A DNA stretch of 64,000 nucleotides. Source: Chlorobiaceae bacterium (GTDB taxonomy: Bacteria; Bacteroidota; Chlorobiia; Chlorobiales; Chlorobiaceae). Positions 39,769-47,146 of this stretch are shown here, piece after piece. The position numbers and the translations under genes are program-made. The first letter of the stretch is position 1. Each line of letters starts with the position of its first letter. The stretch lies in assembly GCA_013334225.1 (NCBI GenBank), contig JAAXXY010000011.1:1-64000 (forward strand). Direction: 5' to 3'. The notes beneath the pieces were generated by a model. It was not told the DNA's origin, searched no databases, and worked only from the letters and a program-made list of their open reading frames with translations.

Positions 39769-40674
39769 TCAGATCCACTCTTCCGACAAAATGCCGCCCT
39801 GTATTCCGACAACCACCTTCTTTACCGGAACCTTGCGGGTGGCTTTCGAAAGCGCTTCGGAAACAATCGAAACGAGCCCCCAGCAGCATGGCACCTCCAT
39901 GATCGCAACCGTGATGGTATTGATCTTCGCCATATCGATCATGGCAGTCAGTTTTTCCACATAGACCTCCATGTTGGTATCGAGTTTCGGGCATGCGATA
40001 GCGAGGCTTTTTCCCTTCATCCAGGAACCGTGAAAATCACCGACGGCAAATGCCGTGCAGTCCGCCGCGAGAAGCAGGTCGGAACCCTGATAATATGGCG
40101 CCAGAGGTGTTACGAGATGAAGCTGGATAGGCCATTGCCTCAGCGCGCTTCCGGCGGGAGCCGATTGCTGCTGCAGAGGTGCTGCCCCGGTGTTTCCATT
40201 CCTGCTGAAATCCATCATTCTGCTGCCCGGGCATCCACCGCCGGCAGCATGATGATGAGGGTGGGCATGCTCCTTTTTAATCTCTGGCTCAACAGCAACT
40301 TCAGCCACCTCTTCAAGCGGATTGGCTATCCCCTGCTCTTCGAGGTATTCGAGGGCATCACGGAGGTAACCTTCCTGCCCGTGATCGATCAGGTGGCGCA
40401 AATGTGCCGCGATAACATTGGGACCGGCTTTCGCAATGCTCTCGTGCATGACCCGTTTTTCATCGTATGGCTGGGCTTCCCGGTTTTCGATCTTCATGGC
40501 GCCGGTCGGACAGTGGCCTACACATGCTCCGAGCCCATCGCAGAAGAGATCGCTGATAAGGCGCGCCTTGCCGTCTATAACCTGCAGGGCCCCTTCCGGG
40601 CACGCAGGAATACAGTCGCCGCAACCGGTGCATTTTTTCTCGTCTATGGTTATTATCTGCCGTTTCATAATCAA
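39769..40674 (-). CDS. 4Fe-4S dicluster protein of the hcp operon
   Basis: A 301-aa protein with an N-terminal ferredoxin domain: a full cluster motif CTGCGDCIPACPEGA and a second, CDGLGACVGHCPTGA, in which one position usually occupied by cysteine is leucine. A linker with a His-rich stretch (EHAHPHHHAAGGGCPGS) follows, then a C-terminal domain ending VKKVVVGIQGGILSEEW with extra cysteines (AADCTAFAVGDFH, MEVPCCWGLVS). It probably delivers electrons to Hcp, as the Hcr reductase or ferredoxin-like partner does elsewhere. Confidence 0.8.
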   Translation of the reverse strand: MIMKRQIITIDEKKCTGCGDCIPACPEGALQVIDGKARLISDLFCDGLGACVGHCPTGAMKIENREAQPYDEKRVMHESIAKAGPNVIAAHLRHLIDHGQEGYLRDALEYLEEQGIANPLEEVAEVAVEPEIKKEHAHPHHHAAGGGCPGSRMMDFSRNGNTGAAPLQQQSAPAGSALRQWPIQLHLVTPLAPYYQGSDLLLAADCTAFAVGDFHGSWMKGKSLAIACPKLDTNMEVYVEKLTAMIDMAKINTITVAIMEVPCCWGLVSIVSEALSKATRKVPVKKVVVGIQGGILSEEWI

Positions 40675-40689
40675 TCGCTCCCTGTATAA

Positions 40690-41157
40690 TTAATGTTGCA
40701 AACTTTCGGTCAGGCGGGCACTTTCCGATGCCTGATGCAGTCCGTTCACCATCTGAAGGTTTCGAAAAAGAGTGCCGATCGTGATCTTCTCGAATTCGTT
40801 GCTGACAACCTGCTCGATTCGCATGATTTCGTGGCGTAAAACGCAGGTCGCCCTGTTTTTGCATAGCTGCTTTCTGAACATGCACTCGGAAACCTGGACT
40901 TTCCCCTGAAAACCCTCGATCAGATGTTTGACCTGGATCTTGTCAGCGTCCTTATGCAGCTTGAAACCGCCCTGAACCCCCTCTTTCGAAATGATCAGCT
41001 CCATCCCGATCATCTCCTGCAAAAGACCGCGGAGAAACTGGTAAGGAATATCCTGTTCGGCCGAAATTGTTTTCGCCGAAACATAGGAATCCTTTCCTGC
41101 GGCAAGCGCCAGAAGAGCCCGGATAGCGTAATCAGTTTTTTTGGTCAGTACTTTCAT
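40690..41157 (-). CDS. Rrf2-family transcriptional regulator
   Basis: A 155-aa winged-helix regulator. The N-terminus MKVLTKKTDYAIRALLALA and DIPYQFLRGLLQEM are Rrf2 hallmarks, and the three cysteines ECMFRKQLCKNRATC (C-x6-C-x5-C) are in the place of the Fe-S ligands of IscR/NsrR. It should therefore sense NO or redox state through a cluster. It is the first gene of the hcp operon and a perfect palindrome lies just upstream, so it most probably autoregulates the operon. Confidence 0.9.
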   Translation of the reverse strand: MKVLTKKTDYAIRALLALAAGKDSYVSAKTISAEQDIPYQFLRGLLQEMIGMELIISKEGVQGGFKLHKDADKIQVKHLIEGFQGKVQVSECMFRKQLCKNRATCVLRHEIMRIEQVVSNEFEKITIGTLFRNLQMVNGLHQASESARLTESLQH

Positions 41158-41173
41158 TATCCCATATCTTAAT

Positions 41174-41192
41174 TGATACTAATTTAGTATCA
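41174..41192. promoter_or_regulatory. predicted operator for the Rrf2-hcp operon
   Basis: TGATACTAA-T-TTAGTATCA is a perfect 9-1-9 palindrome, starting 16 bases upstream of the regulator's start codon. Rrf2 proteins bind palindromes of comparable size in their own promoters. It is the strongest candidate binding site in the region, and probably overlaps the promoter. Confidence 0.7.
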
Positions 41193-41385
41193 GTTTATAA
41201 AAAAACAAACATTATTCTTCGTTCCGCAATAAAAAAAGACTTTTTTTATCCGTTTATCAGCCCACCCTGACATGAGCGCAAGGGCCTTGTCAACGCTAAA
41301 TCAAAGTAAATGTGAGATTTACGATCGTTCACCGAAACATGTCATGCGGAGCATGAAATATGAATGACCAGGCGTGAGGGTAATG

Positions 41386-41414
41386 AAAAAGGCCGGAAAA
41401 CGGTTCCGGCCTTT
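41386..41414 (-). terminator. intrinsic terminator of the small ORF
   Basis: AAAGGCCGGAA-ccgtt-TTCCGGCCTTT on the minus strand, perfect 11-bp stem followed by TT and then CATTA. It lies about 70 bases downstream of the small minus-strand ORF and supports its being transcribed. Confidence 0.7.
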
Positions 41415-41486
41415 GATAACAGTCAGTGTGAAGAAGCTTGCGTTCCCCGCTTCGTGATCGAAAAAACGGCTCGGGAAAGTCTGAAA

Positions 41487-41660
41487 TCACAGCCGAAGTT
41501 CGGCTATGGCGCTTTTGATGAAGTCGTATGCATCCTCGAGAAATTTCAGGGCCTGACGTATTTCGTAATCGTCGTCCACATCATCTTTTGCCCTGTCGAG
41601 CCGCTTTTTGGCATCCTCGACAGCATTGGCGGCAAGCTGCAGTTTGGAAATGACCGGCAT
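41487..41660 (-). CDS. small helical protein missed by the ORF track
   Basis: A 57-aa frame starting MPVISKLQLAANAVEDAKKRLD and ending KSAIAELRL. It is preceded by GGGAG nine bases before the ATG, a good ribosome binding site, and followed by a strong terminator. The sequence is charged and helical, with heptad spacing, and looks like a small cytosolic alpha-helical protein. It overlaps opposite-strand frames in the track, which look worse. I know no name for it. Confidence 0.7.
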   Translation of the reverse strand: MPVISKLQLAANAVEDAKKRLDRAKDDVDDDYEIRQALKFLEDAYDFIKSAIAELRL

Positions 41661-41893
41661 ATCGTTATTTCACTCCCGTTTTGGATTACTGTGACAATTT
41701 TTTTCAGGTACCAGCAAAAAAAACTGTTCCGATAGCAGAATCGATCAGAATAAGATCCAAAAAAGAACCTCGAACATGCTCTCTTATCTTTAAAGATAAC
41801 TAAAATTTCTTTCATCCTGTTATTTATCGGGATTTGACAGGCATGAGGCGGCACCCTTAATAACGCAGACACTCGACGAATTCCCGGTTACCG

Positions 41894-42087
41894 TTATTGC
41901 TCCGGCAACAATAAGTTGCAAGAAAATCTATGCAACGGGGCTGTCATTCCGCTATGAAGCGTAGCGGAATGAAGAATCCATTTTATTACTATTCTATAAT
42001 TTATGGATTCTTCGCATTGCTCAGAATGACAAAATCGGAGTTATTGTTGCTAACCAGGATTGGCAGTTTTAATTGCCGCAGTAATAA
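41894..42087 (-). mobile_element. MITE-like element, inverted copy
   Basis: On the minus strand it reads TTATTACTGCGGCAATTAAAA ... GCCGGAGCAATAA, matching the 26.7-kb copy almost throughout, with the central ATGGATTCTTCATTCCGCT. About 194 bases, no coding capacity of its own. Confidence 0.85.
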
Positions 42088-42209
42088 TATCGGCATGAAA
42101 ACAGCGGAACTGCCCGGGCAACGTACCCTCGGCCATTGCATATCGGTGGTTGAATTCCCTCGGGGCGTTTAAAAAAAACGACATTGTTCTGACGTAAAGC
42201 ATACAGGAG

Positions 42210-42229
42210 GGCGGACATTCCTGTCCGCC
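42210..42229. repeat. REP-like palindrome, unit 1
   Basis: GGCGGACATTCCTGTCCGCC, a 20-base near-perfect palindrome flanked by AGG and ATTCAAA. It is paired with a similar unit in opposite orientation 44 bases further. Confidence 0.6.
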
Positions 42230-42272
42230 ATTCAAACATATCCCTCGCTATTGAATTTGATTGTTTTTGAAT

Positions 42273-42292
42273 GGCGGGTTGGAAAACCCGCC
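42273..42292. repeat. REP-like palindrome, unit 2
   Basis: GGCGGGTTGGAAAACCCGCC. Together with unit 1 it makes a BIME-like pair (both units flanked by TTTGAAT/ATTCAAA on their facing sides), located at the 3' end of the C25 peptidase gene, where it may stabilise or terminate the message. Confidence 0.6.
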
Positions 42293-42400
42293 CCACTTGA
42301 AACCCTCACCGCTGACGCACCGTCTCCTCACGGGGCACAACGGCCTGCCCAATAGCCTCGTTATATTCGACTCAGGCGTAACTTTCCCGAACCTGAACCC

Positions 42401-45199
42401 TCATTTTGTATTGTATTTCCTGAGGCAGAAACCGCAGCCGTCGTACCCGGCATTCAAGCCGTCCTGCAATTTCTCGAAGTACACCTTGTGGTTCGGCGTC
42501 ATCCTCTCGACCCACTGGCATCGGCAATCGTGCAGTTCATCGGTATTGCTGTTCCCGATATAGAAGTTTTTCGCCTCGGCGACCGAGCGGTAAACAGGCA
42601 TTTCAGGATCACCGAAGAGATGGGTGTTATAGCAGTACCATATCCGCCCCAGGCGTTCATCGCCGGATATTCCGGAAAGCAGTTCAAGCCGGGAATCGTT
42701 CATTTCCCCGAGATGCCTCGTCAGAGCCATTCTCATAAAGAACAGTTCGCGATAAATCGAGCCCAGTCCGATCCAGCTGAAGCGGGTATTGCCGATATAG
42801 GCCACGGCCGCACCGTTCACGAAGTTGGTAGCCAACTCGGCAACGCTGTCATTGACGTCGAGCTTGCCGGTCAGGCATGAATCTGCATAGAGAATGAATG
42901 TTTTCGGACCATTGACAAGCGTATTGACAAGACCTGGACTGAAGTAGGCACAGCCCGGCCAGTTTCCATGCCCCGTAAGGCTTACAAAGTGCGGGCCCCG
43001 GTTGAGTGAGGCTTTCAGGTTGTCTTCAGTCAGGTGCCGCAACCAGGTTTCGGCTGCTTCCGCAGGATTCATGTCGGCTTCGTCGGTATAGAGACGTTCG
43101 ACATGATCGATGCCTGGAAATGCCTGCAGCATTTTTTCACGAAGCGATTCCTGCTCGGTGACCGAACTGTCGAGATCTGAATAATCAATTCCGAAATACA
43201 TGGGGTTGAGCACACCCGGATCACCGTCCCAGACAACAATCCAGGGTGTCGGAACCGGAAATTCCCAATGGAACCAAAGAAAAGAGAAACTGAAAATACT
43301 GGGAGAAAGATCGCTTGACGATTTGGCATAATACCAGCCGGGATTGCTGTGACCGGCATTCGACCGGTAGGTCAGACGGCGGTAGTAGTGATCATCGAAA
43401 AAACAGATGATCTGATCGCCGGCATCTGGAGGAAGAGAATCGCAATGAAGCAGGGCATGGTTGGAAAAAGTCTTGTATTTACAGGTCTCCGGAACGGCAT
43501 GTACGGTATCATGCTCAATACGATAGAATTTTCCCCAGGTCGTCGCAGCATACAGCATGGAGCGGAAACGGTCATAATCCGAATCGGGACGGGGAACGGA
43601 ACCCCATTTTTCATAGTCGAGCACCTTGTTGACAAACGCCTCAGCTTCCGCGACACTCTCCACCGAAGCCCTTCCGATGCTCACATCAGCACGGTATTCG
43701 ACGTTGTCGAAGTTCTTTGACGCACTGTGCTGGCCATAGAGATGGTTGTTGAGATGATCCCAGTCATGCTTGCCTGCAACGGAGTATCCCGAACCATACA
43801 GGCTTGCGTAGTAGAAATCGGTGGGAATGAGGTTCATATCCGTATACCACACCATAACGGCATTGACTTTCGATGAAGGTCCGTTCACCCTGACCCATTC
43901 CGTGGAAGCGGAACTGATGGTCGCGAACGTGTCATCGGTGGTGTAATACCATCCTGCCGTTGTTGTCGAGGAGGTTCCTGCCGAGTCATAAGGAATCAGG
44001 ACACCGGTATCGTAGTTGGTAAGGATATCGCCGGTACTGTTGAAGTCGTTGGTATCGACGCGCATACCCAGGTAACTCCCTTTCCATACGGAGCAGTTCT
44101 TGTCCTTGCTGATATCCCCGCTGTAGATGCGGCCCCATGCACAGCTCGCCGCCCGGCGAGCCGGAATGATGCTGACATCGCCGCCAAGCAGCACGAATTC
44201 CACGCCGCGAGAGCCGCAGAACCATTTAAGGAAGTTCCTGATCACTTCGGCAAGATCACGGGCACCGGTCATGAAGTCGCCGTATTGACCATCGACAATG
44301 TCTTTGACCTGGGCGACATGGGTACGCAGGCCGCGAGATTTCTTCCAGTTGGCAAGCTGCCGGAACTTGCCTGTTATGTCGCCGATATAGCTGCCCTGCA
44401 ATGCAAGTACGCTGTCCCATTTGTTGTTGTCCGTAATGATCAGGTAATCACAGGCCACCGGCGCGCTGATTCCTTTTTTCTTAGTCACGGGAAGGGCGAA
44501 ATCCGGTTTGACCGGAACATCTTTTTTCAGGCTGGCGATGCTTTTGCGAAGCTGTTTGTCGACAAGCGTTTTGTTGACGACGATATCGTTGAGAATAATG
44601 TGCTGATTGAACAGTTTCCGGGGAGAAAGACGTTTTCCGTTCTCTTTTGCGAGCCGGTCCATAGCCTCCGACGACTCGGACTCGACGGTCAGGGTTATCT
44701 CCTCATGCAGGGAAAGCAGCCCTTCCCTGGTAAGACATACCGGCCAGACCTGAATAAGCGCAACAGGAACAAGGCCCACCATCTCTTCACCTGCGAAGCG
44801 ACAGATCTGTTTTCGGCGATTGAAGGCATTCTGGTATTTTTTCTGCTCAGGGAAGGCAAAGCTCCGCCTGTAATTCATATAGGGAAGCGCATCATCCGGG
44901 CCTATCGAGGGCTGTTGTACCGAAGCGACCGGTTCCGGAGTGTGGTTGAGGAGAACTGCCGGAGAGCTCTTGAACGTCAGCCGCTTGAATCCGTGCCCTG
45001 CAGGAAGGGCAACACGGATGAGTTTGAAGGGAAGCGCTGGCGCTCCGGGATCGGCAGTGGACTGAAGACCTTTCATGGAGATACGGATGCCGAAAGGAGT
45101 TGAAAGCAGCTTCACATCTGATCGCCTGAATTGAAGATGTTGTGTCTGGGCGACAACATCCGGCTGCAAGGACTTTGCAGTAGCAGATCGCTTTTCCAT
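42401..45199 (-). CDS. gingipain-like C25 family cysteine peptidase
   Basis: A 932-aa protein. Residues 1 to about 270 resemble the C25 propeptide (VALPAGHGFKRLTF and the following beta-rich part); the catalytic domain follows, with LLGGDVSIIPAR, the catalytic histidine in SLTGHGNWPGC (about residue 744) and the nucleophile in YADSCLTGKLD (about 775), the clan CD arrangement. Unlike gingipains there is no signal peptide (a stop codon lies two codons upstream of the ATG) and no type IX sorting tail; instead the C-terminus has a cysteine set CRCQW ... CGFC. Cellular location is therefore unclear. Base use is like the host. Confidence 0.82.
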   Translation of the reverse strand: MEKRSATAKSLQPDVVAQTQHLQFRRSDVKLLSTPFGIRISMKGLQSTADPGAPALPFKLIRVALPAGHGFKRLTFKSSPAVLLNHTPEPVASVQQPSIGPDDALPYMNYRRSFAFPEQKKYQNAFNRRKQICRFAGEEMVGLVPVALIQVWPVCLTREGLLSLHEEITLTVESESSEAMDRLAKENGKRLSPRKLFNQHIILNDIVVNKTLVDKQLRKSIASLKKDVPVKPDFALPVTKKKGISAPVACDYLIITDNNKWDSVLALQGSYIGDITGKFRQLANWKKSRGLRTHVAQVKDIVDGQYGDFMTGARDLAEVIRNFLKWFCGSRGVEFVLLGGDVSIIPARRAASCAWGRIYSGDISKDKNCSVWKGSYLGMRVDTNDFNSTGDILTNYDTGVLIPYDSAGTSSTTTAGWYYTTDDTFATISSASTEWVRVNGPSSKVNAVMVWYTDMNLIPTDFYYASLYGSGYSVAGKHDWDHLNNHLYGQHSASKNFDNVEYRADVSIGRASVESVAEAEAFVNKVLDYEKWGSVPRPDSDYDRFRSMLYAATTWGKFYRIEHDTVHAVPETCKYKTFSNHALLHCDSLPPDAGDQIICFFDDHYYRRLTYRSNAGHSNPGWYYAKSSSDLSPSIFSFSFLWFHWEFPVPTPWIVVWDGDPGVLNPMYFGIDYSDLDSSVTEQESLREKMLQAFPGIDHVERLYTDEADMNPAEAAETWLRHLTEDNLKASLNRGPHFVSLTGHGNWPGCAYFSPGLVNTLVNGPKTFILYADSCLTGKLDVNDSVAELATNFVNGAAVAYIGNTRFSWIGLGSIYRELFFMRMALTRHLGEMNDSRLELLSGISGDERLGRIWYCYNTHLFGDPEMPVYRSVAEAKNFYIGNSNTDELHDCRCQWVERMTPNHKVYFEKLQDGLNAGYDGCGFCLRKYNTK

Positions 45200-45667
45200 A
45201 GCTTATGAGGTCTGATTTGTTTTGGGGGGAATGGAGCTCCTACATAATATGGCGCCCTTTACTTAACCTTATCATAGTAACTTTTTTTCCGAAGCAATAA
45301 AAGTTCGGAGCATAACGAAGGTGACCTGTCTACGTTTAACCGGGCAATTGTTTTTGGATAATTTCCGTTTTTACGTCTGTCATCACAGCAACACTCTCTG
45401 CCCATAAACGATTCGCAAAATCGATGATTTTATAACCTTTCTTTATCTAATGGAGTTTTTCAAACGTCTTGTTACAAATCTGAAACAAAACGAATAAAAA
45501 ATCATTACATGATTCATTGACCAGGATCGGTCAGGAAACCCAATTACAGTGTAACACACTTCGAGGGGCCGGCTGACATAATGTTACATTATGCAACAAG
45601 TTATGTGCATCGAGAAGAAAGTCGATTTTTCTAATCTTCGAGACATTCCATTATTTTTTTTACATTG
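45200..45667. other. intergenic region between the nuclease gene and the C25 peptidase gene
   Basis: 468 bases, AT-rich, without ORF track entries of value. It contains the promoter of the peptidase gene and a perfect palindrome at 45577. A stretch of about 34 codons open on the minus strand (KGYKIIDFANRLW...) is seen but not assignable. Confidence 0.4.
45577..45593. promoter_or_regulatory. palindrome of unknown role
   Basis: CATAATGT-T-ACATTATG, a perfect 8-1-8 inverted repeat located 75 bases downstream of the nuclease stop codon and about 380 bases upstream of the peptidase start. It resembles an operator more than a terminator because it has no T run. Confidence 0.35.
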
Positions 45668-47146
45668 CTATGTTTGCCTAGAGTATGAACTCGGTTTAGG
45701 AAAACCACCTCGGACAACAACCACAACTATAGCAACTTGGGACTGGCCGCTTTGATGAGAAAAAACCTCAATATCGTCTTCTACGATACCGACGGGTGCT
45801 GATTTTGTTGAGGCTTCGAGCACAGACAATACACCTATTCGCTTCCCCAGTCCGATTACATAAGCTGCTGTTTGATTGAAGAATTTAGTGAAATCCTTAG
45901 GAAATAGAACTTTGCTGTTCTCAACTTTCAATTCAATCGGTATGCCCTTGAAGGTTAAATCGGTGATCCCGCCACCAGCTTCTGGATGACCTTGCAAGTG
46001 TTCGCCTATATCACTTCGGCTTCGAAGCAATTTAGTGGCTTCTTTTTGGTACTCCGGCTCAGACATGCCAGCCTCAAACAAACCATCTCTCAGAGCTTGG
46101 GCTGCGATATTGCCAAATCCACCGAGCAATGTCATTGTGTTCGCAATATCATCTAAATGCAAACCGTGAAAGGTTCTTAACTTGTCACGAACATTGAGAA
46201 GATGTTGATCGACATTTGAAAAGCCAGTTAAAGGGTTTGAAGCAATATCAGTTCCTTCCAAGAGCAACCGGCGGTGCCCGACAATGGCAACATCCCGACC
46301 ATTGCTCGTATCGTCAAATTCGGCTGCATACAGAAACTCATATGGTCTTGAGCCAAATGAATGAGCTACTTCCAAAACTGCGCGACCAGTGCCAGTAAGA
46401 ATAAATGGGCCGCTCCCTCCTGGCTTCTTGAACCTAAAATCAGGTAACCAATTCTGCTCACGCCTATCGATTGTCACTGGCGTCAAAAAAAGGATTTCAG
46501 CACCTTTTGGCCAATTTGAAACCCTAACTTCAAGAGTAAGATCATATGCCGTCCCTGGCTTAAGATAGTTCCATTGCTTGGCTGGCTTTCCATCGATATC
46601 AAACTTCAAAAACGCTACGGTTGTCTCGAACTTCTCAGGCGTTTCTGAACATCCCTTAGAAGTAGAAACGCGAAGCTTATCAAAACCATCAGGTCTTAGA
46701 TTGGCAAACAAAAGAAGCGGCAAATTCCAGTGTTTTAACTGATCTTGTATTTCAGTCAGTTCATCCACGTTACTCAGGCCGCCGACTAGAGCCAGAAACC
46801 CTTTTAAACGCTCATCAGCAGCGAAACTCAAAGACTTGTCAGCCTCTGAAGCTTTGAGCTTCGCCGAACTCAAGAACCGTTGAGCATCTTTTTCAGCATT
46901 GCGGATAGCATGCTTCCATTCAGCCAAAAGCACAAAGATGTCAATAGCAGTTTGATATGCTCGATACTGATCCTCGACATTGCCTTGAGCGATTTTAGAT
47001 ACTGCTTCGTCAAGCTCTACACTAGCCTTTTTTAGGCGCTCAAGACCATTCAACGAAGGCGTCAGCGCTTCTGCGAGTGCAGCTGCAACATCACTTCTCG
47101 AAGAAAAAGCTTGACGGAAAATCTCTAAGTTTAGCTCGTTCTTCAT
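45668..47146 (-). CDS. predicted PD-(D/E)XK nuclease with N-terminal helical and middle beta domains
   Basis: A 492-aa protein I do not recognise by name. Residues 1-135 are helical and charged, about 170-300 look beta-rich (strands such as LTLEVRVSNWPKGAEILFLTPV), and the C-terminal part shows a restriction-endonuclease core: GGGITDLTFKGIPIELKVE, with Asp396, Glu405 and Lys407, followed by QTAAYV (Gln425, Tyr429), the Q-x3-Y pattern common in this fold. It therefore should cleave DNA or RNA. The start lies inside the 856-aa gene (56-nt overlap), implying coupled expression and a joint function. Base composition is less GC-rich than the surroundings. Confidence 0.7.
   Translation of the reverse strand: MKNELNLEIFRQAFSSRSDVAAALAEALTPSLNGLERLKKASVELDEAVSKIAQGNVEDQYRAYQTAIDIFVLLAEWKHAIRNAEKDAQRFLSSAKLKASEADKSLSFAADERLKGFLALVGGLSNVDELTEIQDQLKHWNLPLLLFANLRPDGFDKLRVSTSKGCSETPEKFETTVAFLKFDIDGKPAKQWNYLKPGTAYDLTLEVRVSNWPKGAEILFLTPVTIDRREQNWLPDFRFKKPGGSGPFILTGTGRAVLEVAHSFGSRPYEFLYAAEFDDTSNGRDVAIVGHRRLLLEGTDIASNPLTGFSNVDQHLLNVRDKLRTFHGLHLDDIANTMTLLGGFGNIAAQALRDGLFEAGMSEPEYQKEATKLLRSRSDIGEHLQGHPEAGGGITDLTFKGIPIELKVENSKVLFPKDFTKFFNQTAAYVIGLGKRIGVLSVLEASTKSAPVGIVEDDIEVFSHQSGQSQVAIVVVVVRGGFPKPSSYSRQT

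Noticed and set aside
40460-40885. 141-aa minus-strand ORF
   Set aside because: Frame-shifted shadow of the Rrf2 and 4Fe-4S genes.
41364-41735. 123-aa plus-strand ORF
   Set aside because: It is antisense to the better supported 57-aa frame with RBS and terminator.
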